From positions 148,143,565-148,207,564 of the forward strand of contig NC_056524.1 in NCBI RefSeq assembly GCF_019175285.1: a DNA stretch of 64,000 bases, written 5' to 3'. A model generated the notes under the pieces. The model saw nothing but the letters and a program-made list of their open reading frames with translations, did not search any database and was not told where the DNA came from. Origin of the DNA: Sceloporus undulatus (lineage: Eukaryota; Chordata; Lepidosauria; Squamata; Phrynosomatidae). The position numbers and the translations under genes were made by a program. Each line of letters opens with the position of its first letter. The first letter of the stretch is position 1. Positions 35,004-46,095 of the stretch are shown piece by piece.

Positions 35004-35219
35004 GGTCAAAAACACTGCAGAAATAATTCAATTGAGACCACTTTAACTTGCCCTAGCTCAGTGCTAGGAAATCCTGGGAACTGTAGTTTATTGTGGCACC
35101 CGGAGCTCTCTGACAGAAAAAGAAATGTCTCACAAAACTACAATTCCCAAAATTCCCTAGCATTGATCCGGGCAGTTAAGCAGTCTCAAAATGGTTATTT
35201 CTACAGTGTGTTTTGGACC
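35004..35219. mobile_element. Palindromic MITE, family with ACACTGCAGAAATAATCC ends
   Basis: GGTCAAAAACACTGCAGAAA at the left and TTTCTACAGTGTGTTTTGGA at the right are inverted. The two halves are complementary throughout (CTGGGAACTGTAG against CTACAATTCCCAAAA). Further copies are at 49510-49731 and 53818-54035. Confidence 0.88.
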
Positions 35220-35276
35220 TAAATACTCTTCTCAACCCCATCTGTACACCTTGCTTTCTTTGCTATCAGTGGTACC

Positions 35277-35500
35277 CCGGGTTGAAAGTAATCCGTTCCG
35301 CGGAGCCCTTCGTAACCCGAATCTTTCGCAGCCAAAATTGCCATAGGCAGCTCGCTGGGACGCCGCGATTCCGTGTGAAAAAAGCGCCGAAAAGCCACAA
35401 AAAAATTTTTCCGTAACCCGAAAACGTTTTTTCTAATGGATTTTTTTCGTAACCCGGAAATTTCGTAAGGCGGTTGATTTCGTATCCCGGGGTACCACTG
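35277..35500. mobile_element. Short TIR element with CAGTGGTACCCCGGG ends
   Basis: The left end CAGTGGTACCCCGGGTTG and the right end ATCCCGGGGTACCACTG are perfect over 15 bases. The centre carries repeats of CGTAACCCG. About 224 bp, non-coding. The superfamily is not settled: flanks TAT and TAC give no clear duplication. Confidence 0.85.
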
Positions 35501-37160
35501 TACTAGAAGCTCTTTCAATGCTGAATAAACTAGTGCGACACTCAGTGTTCATCCATTCCAGTATGAACAACTGGAAAACTACGTCTAGTGATGATACCTC
35601 AATTGCTCACTCCAGGTTATTATAATTTAACATACGCACCACCCACTTGCATAGGAAAAAAAAATGGCAAGCACACATACAAATTCCTAATACTTGGTTT
35701 GAATCAAAGCAGCGCATGTTTGTGAGTAAAGTTGATGAGAGACTGAAACGCTTTGCTGAACTCTCTGCAGCTCAGAGTTGCTTCAGAGGAAGATATGAGC
35801 AGAATGTGGGGTATGAGGTTGTCTTCCCATGGCAGGTCCAAAAACTGCTTTCTGTGTGGGAAAAGCGGAAAACAAGTAGACGCAGTTGTGTAGAAAAAAC
35901 TAACTGGACCAGATTTTATAGTACATCACTTCGAGATCCTTGGGATACCAACATTGCTTTAAAAGGTTAAATTATAAGCAAATATCCATTAAACTACTCT
36001 GATTTGTTAATGCAACTCTTACTGCCACACTCATTCTTCCAATACATTGCCAGGACCAGTATCTGAATCATCCATCTGTTCCCCTTTCCTCTTCCTTCTC
36101 TTCTTGGAGGCAGAACTAAACTGCTAAATGTTCCTGCGAACCTTAGGAGGGCTCATTTCAAGCAGATCTCTCCCCCTGCCACTGCCCCGCTCTCTGGATG
36201 CCTTATAGGTTGCTTAGGCAACTGCAACATCTGCGCCCACCCATGCACTTAGGAATTATTCCAGATGGTGAGATATCCTTGTAGAATCTGGGTTGATTCT
36301 TGTTGTCAGATGCATTTGAATGCACCCCGATTGAGTTGGGGAGGCTACCCAAAAAACCCCCCACTTACCTGGGTAATCAATCTCAGGGGGTTTTTGAGTT
36401 TTGTATAAGAATCTGCATTTTTGGGGTGTGTGAACAACCAATGCAAACAGACCCAGCATAAACTGATATAAACTCGCATGCTTTGAACATGTTTCGAATA
36501 CATTAAAACTCCATCTTTATTCGCAGTGCTGACACCTTTGGCAATAAAACATGCAGAAAGAACATACATGCAGTTATGATTTTTAAAAATGTGACAATAA
36601 AACCAGATTGTGAGCGAGATTATTTGCATAGTTGTGCAAACAATGCCTGAATGACCCTTACTGTCTGGGCAAATAAAAGTAATATTGTTGACATCACCTC
36701 CCAATGAAACAGATCTGGAGACTTTGAGTCACTAGGAGGAGTTTAGGCTTAAAATCGATTTGACAGAAGGAGAAGAACCCCAATCTTGTTTTCTGTTAAA
36801 AGGATTTTCAACCTATCCTTAATCATGGGGTTTAGGAATTTAACTAGAATAGAAACTATTAGGAAAATATGAGCTGAACCCCTGTCCACATTTTCCCTCT
36901 CCTTGCAGAAACCTCTCTCGGAAACCACTATTTGTTCTTTCAAATTTCAAATGTTGCTTGTGGGGAAGGATTTACAGAGGAACAGAAGTTGCTCAATTTT
37001 CAAATAAAACTTCTTTATAGTTTGTTAGTAGGGGACAGAAGCCCACAGAGTTAAGACAAATGGGACTGAATAATATATATAGTATATTATTTTGCAAATA
37101 ATATATATTATATTTTTGTTTTGTTAAATTTTGCATGTGTGGTGTGTGTGTTTACAGAGA
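35501..37160. other. Unassigned sequence
   Basis: A 107-codon forward frame at 35650-35970 has no recognisable domain. Nothing else recognised. Confidence 0.35.
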
Positions 37161-37388
37161 AAGCCACTGTGGCAATGTGGTCTGAGAGCTGGACTAGGAC
37201 TCTGGGAGATCAGGGTTGTTTCAGCTCCGCCAGAAAACCCACTGGGTGACCTTGGGCAAGTCACACTCTCTCAGCCTTCTCAGGGGGAAGACACTGGCAA
37301 ACCTCCTCTGAACAAATCTTGCCAAGAATACCCTGATAACGTCACTAAAATGAAACAACCGAAGGCACACAAAACAGCAATTATTATT
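37161..37388 (+). mobile_element. Sauria-type SINE
   Basis: Head AGCTGGACTAGGACTCTGGG, middle GTGACCTTGGGCAAGTCACA, tail region ACCGAAGGCACACAAAACAG. Confidence 0.88.
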
Positions 37389-37398
37389 CCTGAATATG

Positions 37399-37845
37399 GG
37401 GAAGGTTCAAGCGCGCACAACACCCAAATATATTACATACATGGTGGTGTAAACATTTGGGGAAGGTCAAGATTCTTTGGGAGATTCGCACTGTTGAATG
37501 CTGAACTTCCCAAATACCTGTAATAATACCACACACATTACAGGCACTTTGGGAAGGTTCAAGCGCTTGAACCTTCCCAAGAGCCTGTAAATACACATAC
37601 ATACACAACTACACACACAACACACAACAGGCGATACGGAGGGTTCAAGAGCATTCATTTGGGAAGGTTCTGCATGCTCCATTAAAAAAACACTGACAGG
37701 CATTTGGGGACATACATTACTGAAGCTGCCCCATGATTGTACACACACACAAACACAAAACCACACACACATTACATTAAGGCTTGGGAAGGTTCATGCA
37801 GTGCACTTGAACCTCCCCAAGCCTTTAAATATAATATAATATAAT
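37399..37845. repeat. Cluster of short palindromes separated by CA microsatellites
   Basis: The word GGGAAGGTTCAAG or its complement recurs about seven times. At about 37552-37583 TTGGGAAGGTTCAAGCGC is followed at once by its mirror GCTTGAACCTTCCCAA, a perfect palindrome. At about 37783-37829 AAGGCTTGGGAAGGTTCATG is paired with CTTGAACCTCCCCAAGCCTT. Intervening sequence is (CA)n or TATAA-rich. I do not know this repeat. Confidence 0.8.
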
Positions 37846-37910
37846 ATAATACTAATATAATAACTAAAAAATACACATTATAGAGGCATTTTGGGAGAGG
37901 GTCAGCCTCT

Positions 37911-38460
37911 GTGGTGTGGTGTGTGTGTGTGTGTGTATGTATGTATTATGTCTGTGTGCATGTTGTATATATATGTAGATATGTGGTTGTATATATATGT
38001 GTGTGTATATATATATATAACACTATATATGTGTGTATGTATGTGTGTGTATGTATATTATATTATATATGTGTGTGTGTGTGTGTGTTGTATGTATATA
38101 GTCTGTGTGCTGTATGTATATATATTATGTGGGTGTATATTATATTGTGTTGTATCTGGTGTGTGTATGTATATATGTGTGTTGTATAGTTGTGTGTGTG
38201 CTGTATATATGCATGTAATGTGTGTGTTATAGGTGTATGTATGTATGTGGTGTGTGCTGTTGTTTGCTGGTATGTCTGTATATGTGTGTGTTTGTGTGTA
38301 TGTATATATGTGTGTTTATGTGTATTATATATGTGGTGTTTGTGTAGTTTATAGGTATGATATATGTGTGTTGTATATATATATTAGGGTGTGTGTGTAT
38401 GTGTGTGATATATGTGTGTTGTGTGTGTGTGTGTGGTGTGTGTGTGTGGTGTGTATACAG
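37911..38460. repeat. Long imperfect TG/TA microsatellite
   Basis: About 550 bases of alternating TG, TA and short interruptions. Open frames of 92-121 codons across it (valine/cysteine/tyrosine repeats) are artefacts of the repeat. Confidence 0.97.
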
Positions 38461-38465
38461 TCAGC

Positions 38466-38835
38466 GAGCAACACCCAGAGAGACATTCAGGGGCCCCCTC
38501 CCCTCCCCCCCCAGGCTGCCCAGCCCCTCCTCCGCCACCAACCCGAAGGAAAGGGCTGCCGCTCCCTCCCTCCCTCCCTCCCTCGGACCGGGTCGTGAAG
38601 AGTGGAGGCTGCCTCCTACTCTCGCCTGAAGACTCCATTCCTCCTCCTCCTCCTCCAGCGGCTGCTGCAGTGCAGGACTCCTCCTGGCGACCCCCTCCGG
38701 GCCGGCGCACCCAAAACACGTCATCATCAGGAGGGGCGCTTATTGGGCGCGTCTTTTCTACGTGGCAGCCGCCGCCGCCGCCGCCATTTGTGGCGGGGTA
38801 GACGTCGTCGCCCCTGGGGGCTGGAAACCTGATAT
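38466..38835. promoter_or_regulatory. CpG island, candidate promoter of an unidentified gene
   Basis: A sharp GC- and CpG-rich block between a microsatellite and AT-rich sequence. It contains a CRE-like ACGTCATCATC (about 38717), an inverted CCAAT box (TTATTGGGCGCG, about 38739), a GCCGCC run ending CGCCATTTGTGGCGG (about 38783, YY1-like ATGGCGGC on the reverse strand), and GACGTCGTC. No transposon ends were found. Direction is unresolved. No coding exon with a known protein is visible on either side. Confidence 0.55.
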
Positions 38836-39105
38836 GAAGACTACTTTTTAAAAAAGAAATATGTGTTTTTAATTAATTATTTTATTATATTATTTTATTA
38901 TTAATTAAAAGTTTATAGTACAAAACCCAAATGAACAACAACACCACACACAAACACCATACATCTCTACAATAAACTATTAGATGCATCACACATAACA
39001 TCTAAGAGGACACCATAAAAAAAAACAATATTCACACACACACACACAAAAGGCGTTTTTGAGGGGATTTCGTGGTTCACTCTGAGTATTACGGGGTGGG
39101 AGGTA
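38836..39105. other. AT-rich sequence with a short CA repeat
   Basis: (CA)n at about 39031-39047. Nothing else recognised. Confidence 0.4.
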
Positions 39106-39402
39106 GTGGTGAGGGAGTTATTAGCTATGAAACCACTGGGTGACTTTGGGCAAGTCACACACTCTCACGCCTCCTCAGGGAAGGCAAAGAGAAACCCCAA
39201 AGAAAGGCCAAGGACTCTGGAGAGTGAGAATGAGACCCAGTGGGCGACCTTAGGCAATCACACTCTCTCAGCCTCCTCAGGGGAAGGGAGTGTAAGCCTT
39301 CTCTGAACAAGCCTTGCCCAAAAACCCTGCCATAGGGTTACCTTAAGTCACCAAGAGTCAGGAAGGATTTGAAGGCACAACAACACAACAACAACAGCAA
39401 CA
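39106..39402 (+). mobile_element. Sauria-type SINE with a duplicated middle
   Basis: The conserved block GGTGACTTTGGGCAAGTCAC is followed about 115 bases later by GGGCGACCTTAGGCAATCAC, so the SINE body occurs twice in tandem. It ends GATTTGAAGGCACAACAACA with (CAA)n. Confidence 0.85.
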
Positions 39403-39705
39403 CTGCATGAGGGGAGCAGGAGCAGGTACTGTTTACAGTGCAATCTGTCTTGTCACATCAGGCCAGGCCTGCTCTCACCCTGTTTATCCAACCTAAATGC
39501 AGAAAACACCCTTGGAGAAAAGACTTAGACTCAGAGTCCACTTCAGGAATACGTACCCATCTGACACTTTCTTTAACTGCCATGGTGCTAGCTATGGAAT
39601 TCTGGGAATTGTAGTTTGCCGCAGTACCAGAGCGTGCCCCAGGCCCCAAAAGGCCACTTGGCAGAATCACACACTAACAGTTCAAATGGTAGTCCCTTTT
39701 GTAGG
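39403..39705. mobile_element. Unassigned sequence with a fragment of the ACTGCAGAAATAA MITE family
   Basis: 39560-39640 (TTTAACTGCCATGGTGCTAG and ATGGAATTCTGGGAATTGTA) matches the left half of the MITE at 49510. Confidence 0.6.
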
Positions 39706-40155
39706 AGTTTATCACACAGGAAGCTAAGTACAGTACCAAATCCTATGAGAAACTGGTTTAAATTCTGGGAAATCCCCCCAAAAAGCAGGATCACTTTCAG
39801 ACATAAAAGGGGCATTGAGCATTATCCGACATTAACCCACACACGAAAGTGGACAAATTGGCCACTTATTACTTTCAGAAGTAAAAAGTGGCCAATTTTG
39901 TCCACTTTCTGTGCAGATTATGCTCGATGCCCCCAATGCGTCTGAAAAGGATCCTGCTTTTGCAGGATTTGTCCACTTTCTGTGCGGGTTATTTCAGATT
40001 AATACTCAATGCTCTCGAAAACGATTCCACTTTTGTGGGATTTGTCCACTTTCTGTACAGGGTTATTTCGGATTAATGCTCAGTATGTCTGAAAACAATC
40101 CCACTTTTGTGGATTTAATTCCCATTTCTGCATGGGTTTCTCTCCCATGTGATAA
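39706..40155. mobile_element. MITE with TTATCACA ends and internal 70-90 bp tandem repeats
   Basis: The left end AGTTTATCACACAGG and right end CCCATGTGATAACT are inverted. Inside, a perfect-looking hairpin at 39845-39911 (GAAAGTGGACAAATTGGCCA and complement) is followed by about three direct units containing GATTTGTCCACTTTCTGTGC and a CTCAATGC/CTCGATGC/CTCAGTATG word. Related ends occur at 57250-57690 and 62168-62425. Confidence 0.72.
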
Positions 40156-40261
40156 CTTCTTGTGTTGTGGGGCGGGGGTGCAATCTGGATGCTTCTTACA
40201 AACTTGTTCAAAAGTCTCCTGCTAGTCAAGCCCTTGTTTGAATACAGTCTTTGTCCATGAA
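40156..40261. other. Unassigned sequence
   Basis: Nothing recognised. Confidence 0.3.
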
Positions 40262-40455
40262 GTGTGTCCAGAGAGGGATGAAAGGCTGGAAACCATGCCC
40301 TGTGAGGAGCCTACTCGTGGGTATGTTAGCTGGAGTCTGAAAACAAGGTTATGAGGTGACCATGATAGCCCTGTTTAAATATTTGAAAGGTGTCATACTG
40401 TAGATGGAACAGGTTTGTTTTCTGCAGTTCCAGAGATAGGACCCAAGCAATGGTA
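40262..40455 (+). mobile_element. CR1 fragment
   Basis: GGCTGGAAACCATGCCCTGT, then GTGACCATGATAGCCCTG and TTTGTTTTCTGCAGTTCCAG follow the CR1 ORF2 C-terminal order. Confidence 0.82.
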
Positions 40456-42004
40456 AAAACTCAGTGTGTCCTCTGAGGATCTGGTACTCTCTAATATTGA
40501 GTGCTTTAGTTGGCAGATTCCAAAGCTGTCGTTTAGCTTTTCCTACAAGAAGAAGATGCATCCCAAAAGCAAAACAACCACTAGATAAATGTGCTCTAAT
40601 CCAGCCCGAATCTCCCTGCCCAGGTTGTACTGTCAAGCTGAGGTGTTTAGAACACTGGCTTCAAATGGGCTCCAGCTACAATACTGTAATCAAATGCACA
40701 TTGTATAATAACTGGCTGTGCAGCCACCCCCACCGCTTCTCTTTACTCTTTCTCCAACATGCCTATATGAAAGTAACCTCCTATGTTTCCAGACCCTGCT
40801 TCCTTCATATAACTACTAGAAACAATATAAATCTTTTTATAGGATGGACTGGAGAGGATTTAGAGAAAAATATACCAAGCATTCACCATGATCATGAGTA
40901 CATATCCTTAAAGCCTTTAGTGAACTTGAACTTCAAATATTCTTTTAAATATTTGTATGATTATTAAAGGGGTGTTTTATTACCCTAAAATAAAGTTGAG
41001 GTTTGAAAGAGTCTTGAAACACTAAGAATAAAAAATACAATAAATGGCAATTACTCTGTAATGTACGCAACCCCATACGCTATTGAACAAACAACCAGTA
41101 GATGTCGCCCATGTAACACAGATTCAATCTAAAGCAACCTAATGTATTGAGGAATGCTTCATTTTATCATAGGGGCAGATAAAGATGGAGCTTGCATGCG
41201 AATGTAGTTGGAATCCCATTTTTTGGTATGCCGCATTTTATCCTGGTCTATTCACATCGGTTATTCACACTACCAACTACCAACGAGCTTTAAAAAAACT
41301 TGGGAGGGACCGCCTCAGTTATCCCAGATTAACTGGATTTTTTCGCACTCCCCCCCTCCCAAAAAAACCTTAATTGGGTGCATTCAGGATGCATGTGAAC
41401 AATGGAGATTTAACCTGGATCATCCTGGTTATTTTCACAGTGTGAATAACCCAGAGGCTTTTCAGGGGGCATCTTCTCTCTCTTGTGACTGGAATAGAGG
41501 TTGAAAACTTCCATAGAGAGGGCTTTATTGGAGGAGGATACTGTTTCAGAATGAACTAGGAGTTGGGATTCATTATGTTCTCTTTTGTATTTTAACAGGA
41601 TTTGGTAGAAAAAATAGGATGTCCTTTCCAAACCTTTTTTAGATTCAAATGATGTATTCTTAGGTAATTTTGAAATTTTTGCTGATCACTGTGTTATTCA
41701 TCCACAGTCCATTGGCTGCTTTCTTTCTTCTTTTTCTTTCTTTCTTTTTGTTTCTTTTTTATTCTGTTGGGGGGTGGGGCAAAGGGGCAACCCTCATGTG
41801 GCCAAAAACTCTTCAGCTGCACATACCCTAAATATAGTTATTTTTTAAGGTTTTACGAAACTATGTTCTTCTGCATATCGAGACCCTACCTGGACCTCTT
41901 TTCATGTCAAATGTATATTAGCACGTTACCCTGTTTGTGCTAAATGTGCCCCTCTTCCAGGCCAAGCCAAAACGTTTGTCTGGTTCATGACACTCCCTCA
42001 ATGG
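40456..42004. other. Unassigned, with a possible eroded MITE
   Basis: About 41245-41460 contains two words for 'ATTCACACT/CAGTGTGAATAA' in inverse orientation (41262 and 41438), suggesting a TIR element. A 167-codon forward frame (40464-40967) has no recognisable domain and its first part overlaps CR1-derived sequence. Confidence 0.4.
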
Positions 42005-42120
42005 ATAATGTCCATTATTAATGTTGTTGTTTTGTTGTTGTTGTTGTTTTATACCCACCTTTCTCCCAATATAGGGATTCGTATATCTCAATGTGTCCTA
42101 ATTGGCTCAGGAAATAATAT
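42005..42120 (-). mobile_element. L2-like LINE 3' tail
   Basis: (GTT)n then TTTATACCCACCTTTCTCCC and GTATATCTCAATGTGTCC in reverse resemble the L2-type tail with its TTG-like microsatellite end. Confidence 0.45.
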
Positions 42121-42930
42121 GTAGTGACCGATCTTTTTTGGGCCTATACAGATAGGTTTGCTTTATTCGGGGATGGAAATTGCAGCTATCCTTAACAGTA
42201 GTGGTTCATCTCTTGAGAATCCTGAGAAAGCTAGCAGCGGCATCTACCTTTCAGTATGGGATGTTATGTTGCAGGAGTGTCTTGGGGGATGGTTAGTATT
42301 TTTGCGTGCTTTCAAAGGTTTTCAATTTTAGCTACCCTAAGGTGAACCTTTTGGGTTTTTTCTGGGCTGAGAGTCTGTGATTCACCCAAGGACCTAAGCA
42401 GAGCAGTGAGATAGGGGAGTCTTTGAGTGTTTGATCACAAGGTTTGTCATGAGTCAGGATTGACACAAATAATAAGACTTTTCCACTTTGAGGGGAAATA
42501 AATAAGGCGGGCTTCTACATCCTGGAGAGCTTTACACTCTAGTGTAAAAGTTCGTACTTATTTCTTTGTCACACATACCTTATTCAAGGATAGATAAAAT
42601 TCTTTTTCTAAAATCTTTGCTAGAAAAAATTCTAGATTCTTCCATTCAACCAATTCTTTATCTGGCATCGGAAACATACATGCCAAAACCTTGGAGATTT
42701 AGTCCATCACTTTTTCATCAAGAAAAAGTGGACGAAAACTTTTTTAGAAAAACATATTTAAAACACCATAGAATATTTCTATTTGGAAATAGATCTGCCA
42801 TATATCAGAAGCATTGTTGTGGGACACAGTGAAAGCAATTTCTAGGGGTTTTTATTCAGCAGGGCTCATGATGTAAAAAGGCTAGAGAAACAACCAGAGT
42901 GGTTTTATTAGATGAAATCACAACTACTTG
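42121..42930. other. Unassigned sequence
   Basis: Nothing recognised. Confidence 0.3.
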
Positions 42931-43152
42931 GGCCTGTTACAGACTGCCAAAATAAAGCTGCTTCGGTCTCTTTGGGGTATGCTATTAAATGTGCGTGCCC
43001 TAAGAGTCGGGAGGTCGCGCCAAAGCCACACTCCATTCTAAGCACTGGAGTGCAGCTTTGGTGCAACGTCCGGATTCTTAGGTGCATGCATCATTTAACA
43101 GATACCTCCAAAGAGACCCCAGCAGCTTTATTTTGGCAGTCTGTAACAGGCC
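42931..43152. mobile_element. Full-length palindromic MITE (GGCCTGTTACAGAC ends)
   Basis: Left GGCCTGTTACAGACTGCC and right GGCAGTCTGTAACAGGCC are perfectly inverted. The following AAAATAAAGCTGCTTCGG pairs with its complement, and the halves pair through CTAAGAGTCGG and the centre near 43040. Other copies are at 8226 (cut), 50107-50299 and 54405-54595. Confidence 0.92.
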
Positions 43153-43509
43153 ATGTTCCCTAAAATAATTCAAGATCCCTAAAACTGAGAGTGTTTCTAG
43201 CACTATTTCCTATTAAGTATATTTGTGTGTCTTTCATTCCCCCCCCCCTTAAATTTTGTTTTCCATCATGTTATCATTAACTCTTGTTAGATATATAATC
43301 GGAAAATAATCAAAGACTAGAATGTCAAGGAAATAAACAGATTAATAAATATGCTTACTAGTTCTTACAAAACTATTGTAACATTGGTAAGGTCTTTTAC
43401 ATTAAAGTGAGTACTTAGATGAATATGTCAGAAACTTTCTAAATGAGGCTGAACAACAATCAGAATATCAGCCTTATTTAATATGAAGAACTAAGGGAAG
43501 TTGTATGTA
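43153..43509. other. Unassigned AT-rich sequence
   Basis: Nothing recognised. Confidence 0.3.
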
Positions 43510-44008
43510 GGGTTGCCATATCCCGCGTGGGGGCGGACCATCCCCGTTTGGGCGGTGCCCTCCCGGTCCCGGTCCGGTTGGCGGCCCAAACCGGGGACGG
43601 CCCCACCCACCGCGGCCACCTCAGCCCCTGCGGGGCGCCAAGGCCTTGCTGAGGCCTGGGAGGACTCTCCCGGTTGGAGCTCCAGCCGCGGAGACGCTCC
43701 CTCCCGGTCCCAGCGAGGCCTTCGAGGCAGCTCGCGCCGGAGCTCCGGCCGCGGGGCCTCCAGGCCTCGGCGAGGCCAGGGAGGAGGAGGAGGCCACTTC
43801 CCACCGCGGCGATTGCTGCGATGAGGGGCGCCCCGCCTTCTTCCCGCCTGGGAGCCGGCGAGGCTTCTCCTCAAGAGGAGGAGGACAAAGTTTAAAAATC
43901 TAGGACTTTTTTTTAATTCCTAGCTAGGAAATTTAAAAAAAATGTTCCTACATTTTCAAACCTTGTCCTACATTTGTCCCGGTTTGGAGGTCCCAATTAT
44001 GGCAACCC
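43510..44008. mobile_element. GC-rich element with GGGTTGCCAT ends and TA flanks
   Basis: GGGTTGCCATATCCCGCG at the left and AATTATGGCAACCC at the right. TA at 43508-43509 and 44009-44010. About 380 bases inside are GC-rich, then AT-rich with TCCTACATTTGTCCCGG. Open frames of 107-127 codons in the GC part are low-complexity Gly/Arg/Pro. Confidence 0.75.
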
Positions 44009-44010
44009 TA

Positions 44011-45254
44011 TATGTATGTATAAATAGGAAACATGGTAACAGCATCACAATCTCATTATATTATCCAATTTTTGATGTTTTTATCATTATAAAATGAATT
44101 TTAAAAATAAAATAAAAGAAAGTAATTCAAGATCCCAAAATACTGAGATCTTTGCCAAAGAAGATGCGATAGAGGAACTAGATCTACATAATACAAGCCT
44201 CCCTAAGGCTTATTTTTATTAAATAACATAATTTTAAGCCATTAGCTAGAATGGCTAAGAAAAAAGCAGAGAGTATGATTATTACAACCATCAAGTCATC
44301 ACAAGGAAACTTAAAAACTAGTCGTAATGAACTCCACCATGATCTCGAGAGTTTTATTCTATTTATATTCCTTGGAATCCATACCTTAATGAATTTAATA
44401 GTCAAAAAGTAAATAAGGACTAATAAGCTGTGATACGTTTGTTGAAACATGGCTCTCCTTATTGAATTTGTGAATTCATTGCGAGATATGAGACCACCTC
44501 AATCCCCATTTTAGAGTCTGGCCCAACTTTACGACAACACTCTTTCTGATAAGGAAGGTAAATCTTCTGGAACTACCCAGATCCCTGAGGTAAAAGTTAT
44601 GATTCTTTCTATTGTTTTTTTTGTTCTAGCATTTTAGATAAATTTGCTTACTGGGTGTAATATATAAATAAACAATAAATAAAAGGAAAGAAAGACATCA
44701 CAGCTGTTGTACACATGACAAGAAGGCAAGAGTAAAGAGTATGAATATGGTAATGAGCCCACTTCAGTACTGTGGGCAGATGTAACACACAATGTAGACT
44801 GTGGGGAGGCAATCTGTGTAATCTGGAAGCATGGTAAAAACTACATAGTACCCATGTGTTACACCAGTGTATTCATAGCTGCTTTCACCACTGCTCATAC
44901 CCATTTTGGCTGTACATGTTGCTAGCTAACATCAAAGAAAACTTTTTTACTATGATCAGCTATGTATATTTGTAAGAAGGCAGGTGAATGGGTTCTATCT
45001 TGGTGGTTCTCACAAGTGAAATTCCATCAGAACAACACATTCCAGAGTATATGGCAGCTGGTCCTGAAAGCTATGCCTACAAAGCTGTCTATTAATTTAG
45101 TGTGCATAAAAATGGAAGTGAAGTGAGAAATTCAGCTTTGACCGCTTAAAGTTTGAAATTGTTTTTTTCCCCTCATGCCTCAGAACGACAGGCATTACAA
45201 ATGGTTGGAGTGTGGTCAAATCACTATGATTTGAAATGGGGGGGGGACACATTC
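44011..45254. other. Unassigned AT-rich sequence
   Basis: Nothing recognised. Confidence 0.35.
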
Positions 45255-45410
45255 TTAGGAATAATAGTGTTTTATTTATATACCGCCCAATCACTGGGAA
45301 TCCGGCGGTTTACAATAGGGGGATAACAGACAGTTCCCTGCCCACAGGCTTACAATCTAAAAGACACGACACAAAAGGAGAAGGGAATGGTGAGGGGGGG
45401 AGGGAATCAG
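45255..45410 (-). mobile_element. LINE-type 3' tail (L2-like)
   Basis: TTTTATTTATATACCGCCCA, CCGGCGGTTTACAATAGG and GGCTTACAATCTAAAAGACA in reverse resemble an L2-type 3' end. It runs into the VNTR. Confidence 0.5.
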
Positions 45411-46095
45411 GTCCAGCATTCTTCTCTCCCTCTGAGGCCTGGACCAAGGCAGATGGACCGGAAGGAGGGCTCTTTCTTCTACGGCTAGCCCCTGATGGTA
45501 CTGGGCCCGCCTACTCTCTCCCTCAGAGGCCGAACGATGCAGTTGGGAGGGAGGAGCCTCCTTCTCAGCTAGCCCCTGATGGAACTGGGCCAGCCTTCTT
45601 CTCCCTCAGAGGCCGAAAGTGACAGTTAGGGAGGGAGGAGCCTCCTTCTTCAGGCTAGCCCTGATGGTACTGGGGCCAGCCTACTCTCTCCCTCAGGGCC
45701 GAAAGGTGACAGTTAGGGAGGGAGGGCCTCCTTCTTCAGGCTAGCCTGATGGAACTGGGCCAGCCTTCTCTCTCCTCAGAGGCCGAAAGATGACAGTTAG
45801 GGAGGGAGGAGCCTCCTTCTTCAGGCTAGCCCCTGATGGAACTGGGCCAGCCTTTCTCTCCCTCAGAGGCCGAAAGATGACAGTTAGGGGGGAGGAGCCT
45901 CCTTCTTCAGGCTAGCCCCTGAGGAACTGGGCCGCCTACTCTCTCCTCAGAGGCCGAAAATGACAGGGAGGGAGGAGCCTCTTCTTCAGGCTATCCCCTG
46001 TGGTACTGGGCAGCCTATTCTCTCCCTCAGAGGCCGAAAGATGACAGTTAGGAGGGGAGGAGCCTCCTTCTTCGCTAGCCCCTGATGGAACTAGG
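45411..46095. repeat. VNTR of about 85-bp units, about 7.5 copies
   Basis: Units begin GCTAGCCCCTGATGGAACTG and continue with CTCCCTCAGAGGCCGAAAG and GGGAGGGAGGAGCCTCCTTC. Starts are at about 45484, 45569, 45654, 45740, 45825, 45912, 45991 and 46075 (partial). Units differ mostly by one-base deletions rather than substitutions, which suggests unpolished long-read sequence. Confidence 0.93.

Noticed and set aside
37891-38801. Several open frames of 90-129 codons
   Set aside because: They read through the TG/TA microsatellite and the CpG island, giving repetitive Cys/Val/Tyr or Pro peptides.
40464-40967. 167-codon forward open frame
   Set aside because: No recognisable motif and no splice context. 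One such frame is expected by chance in a window of this size.
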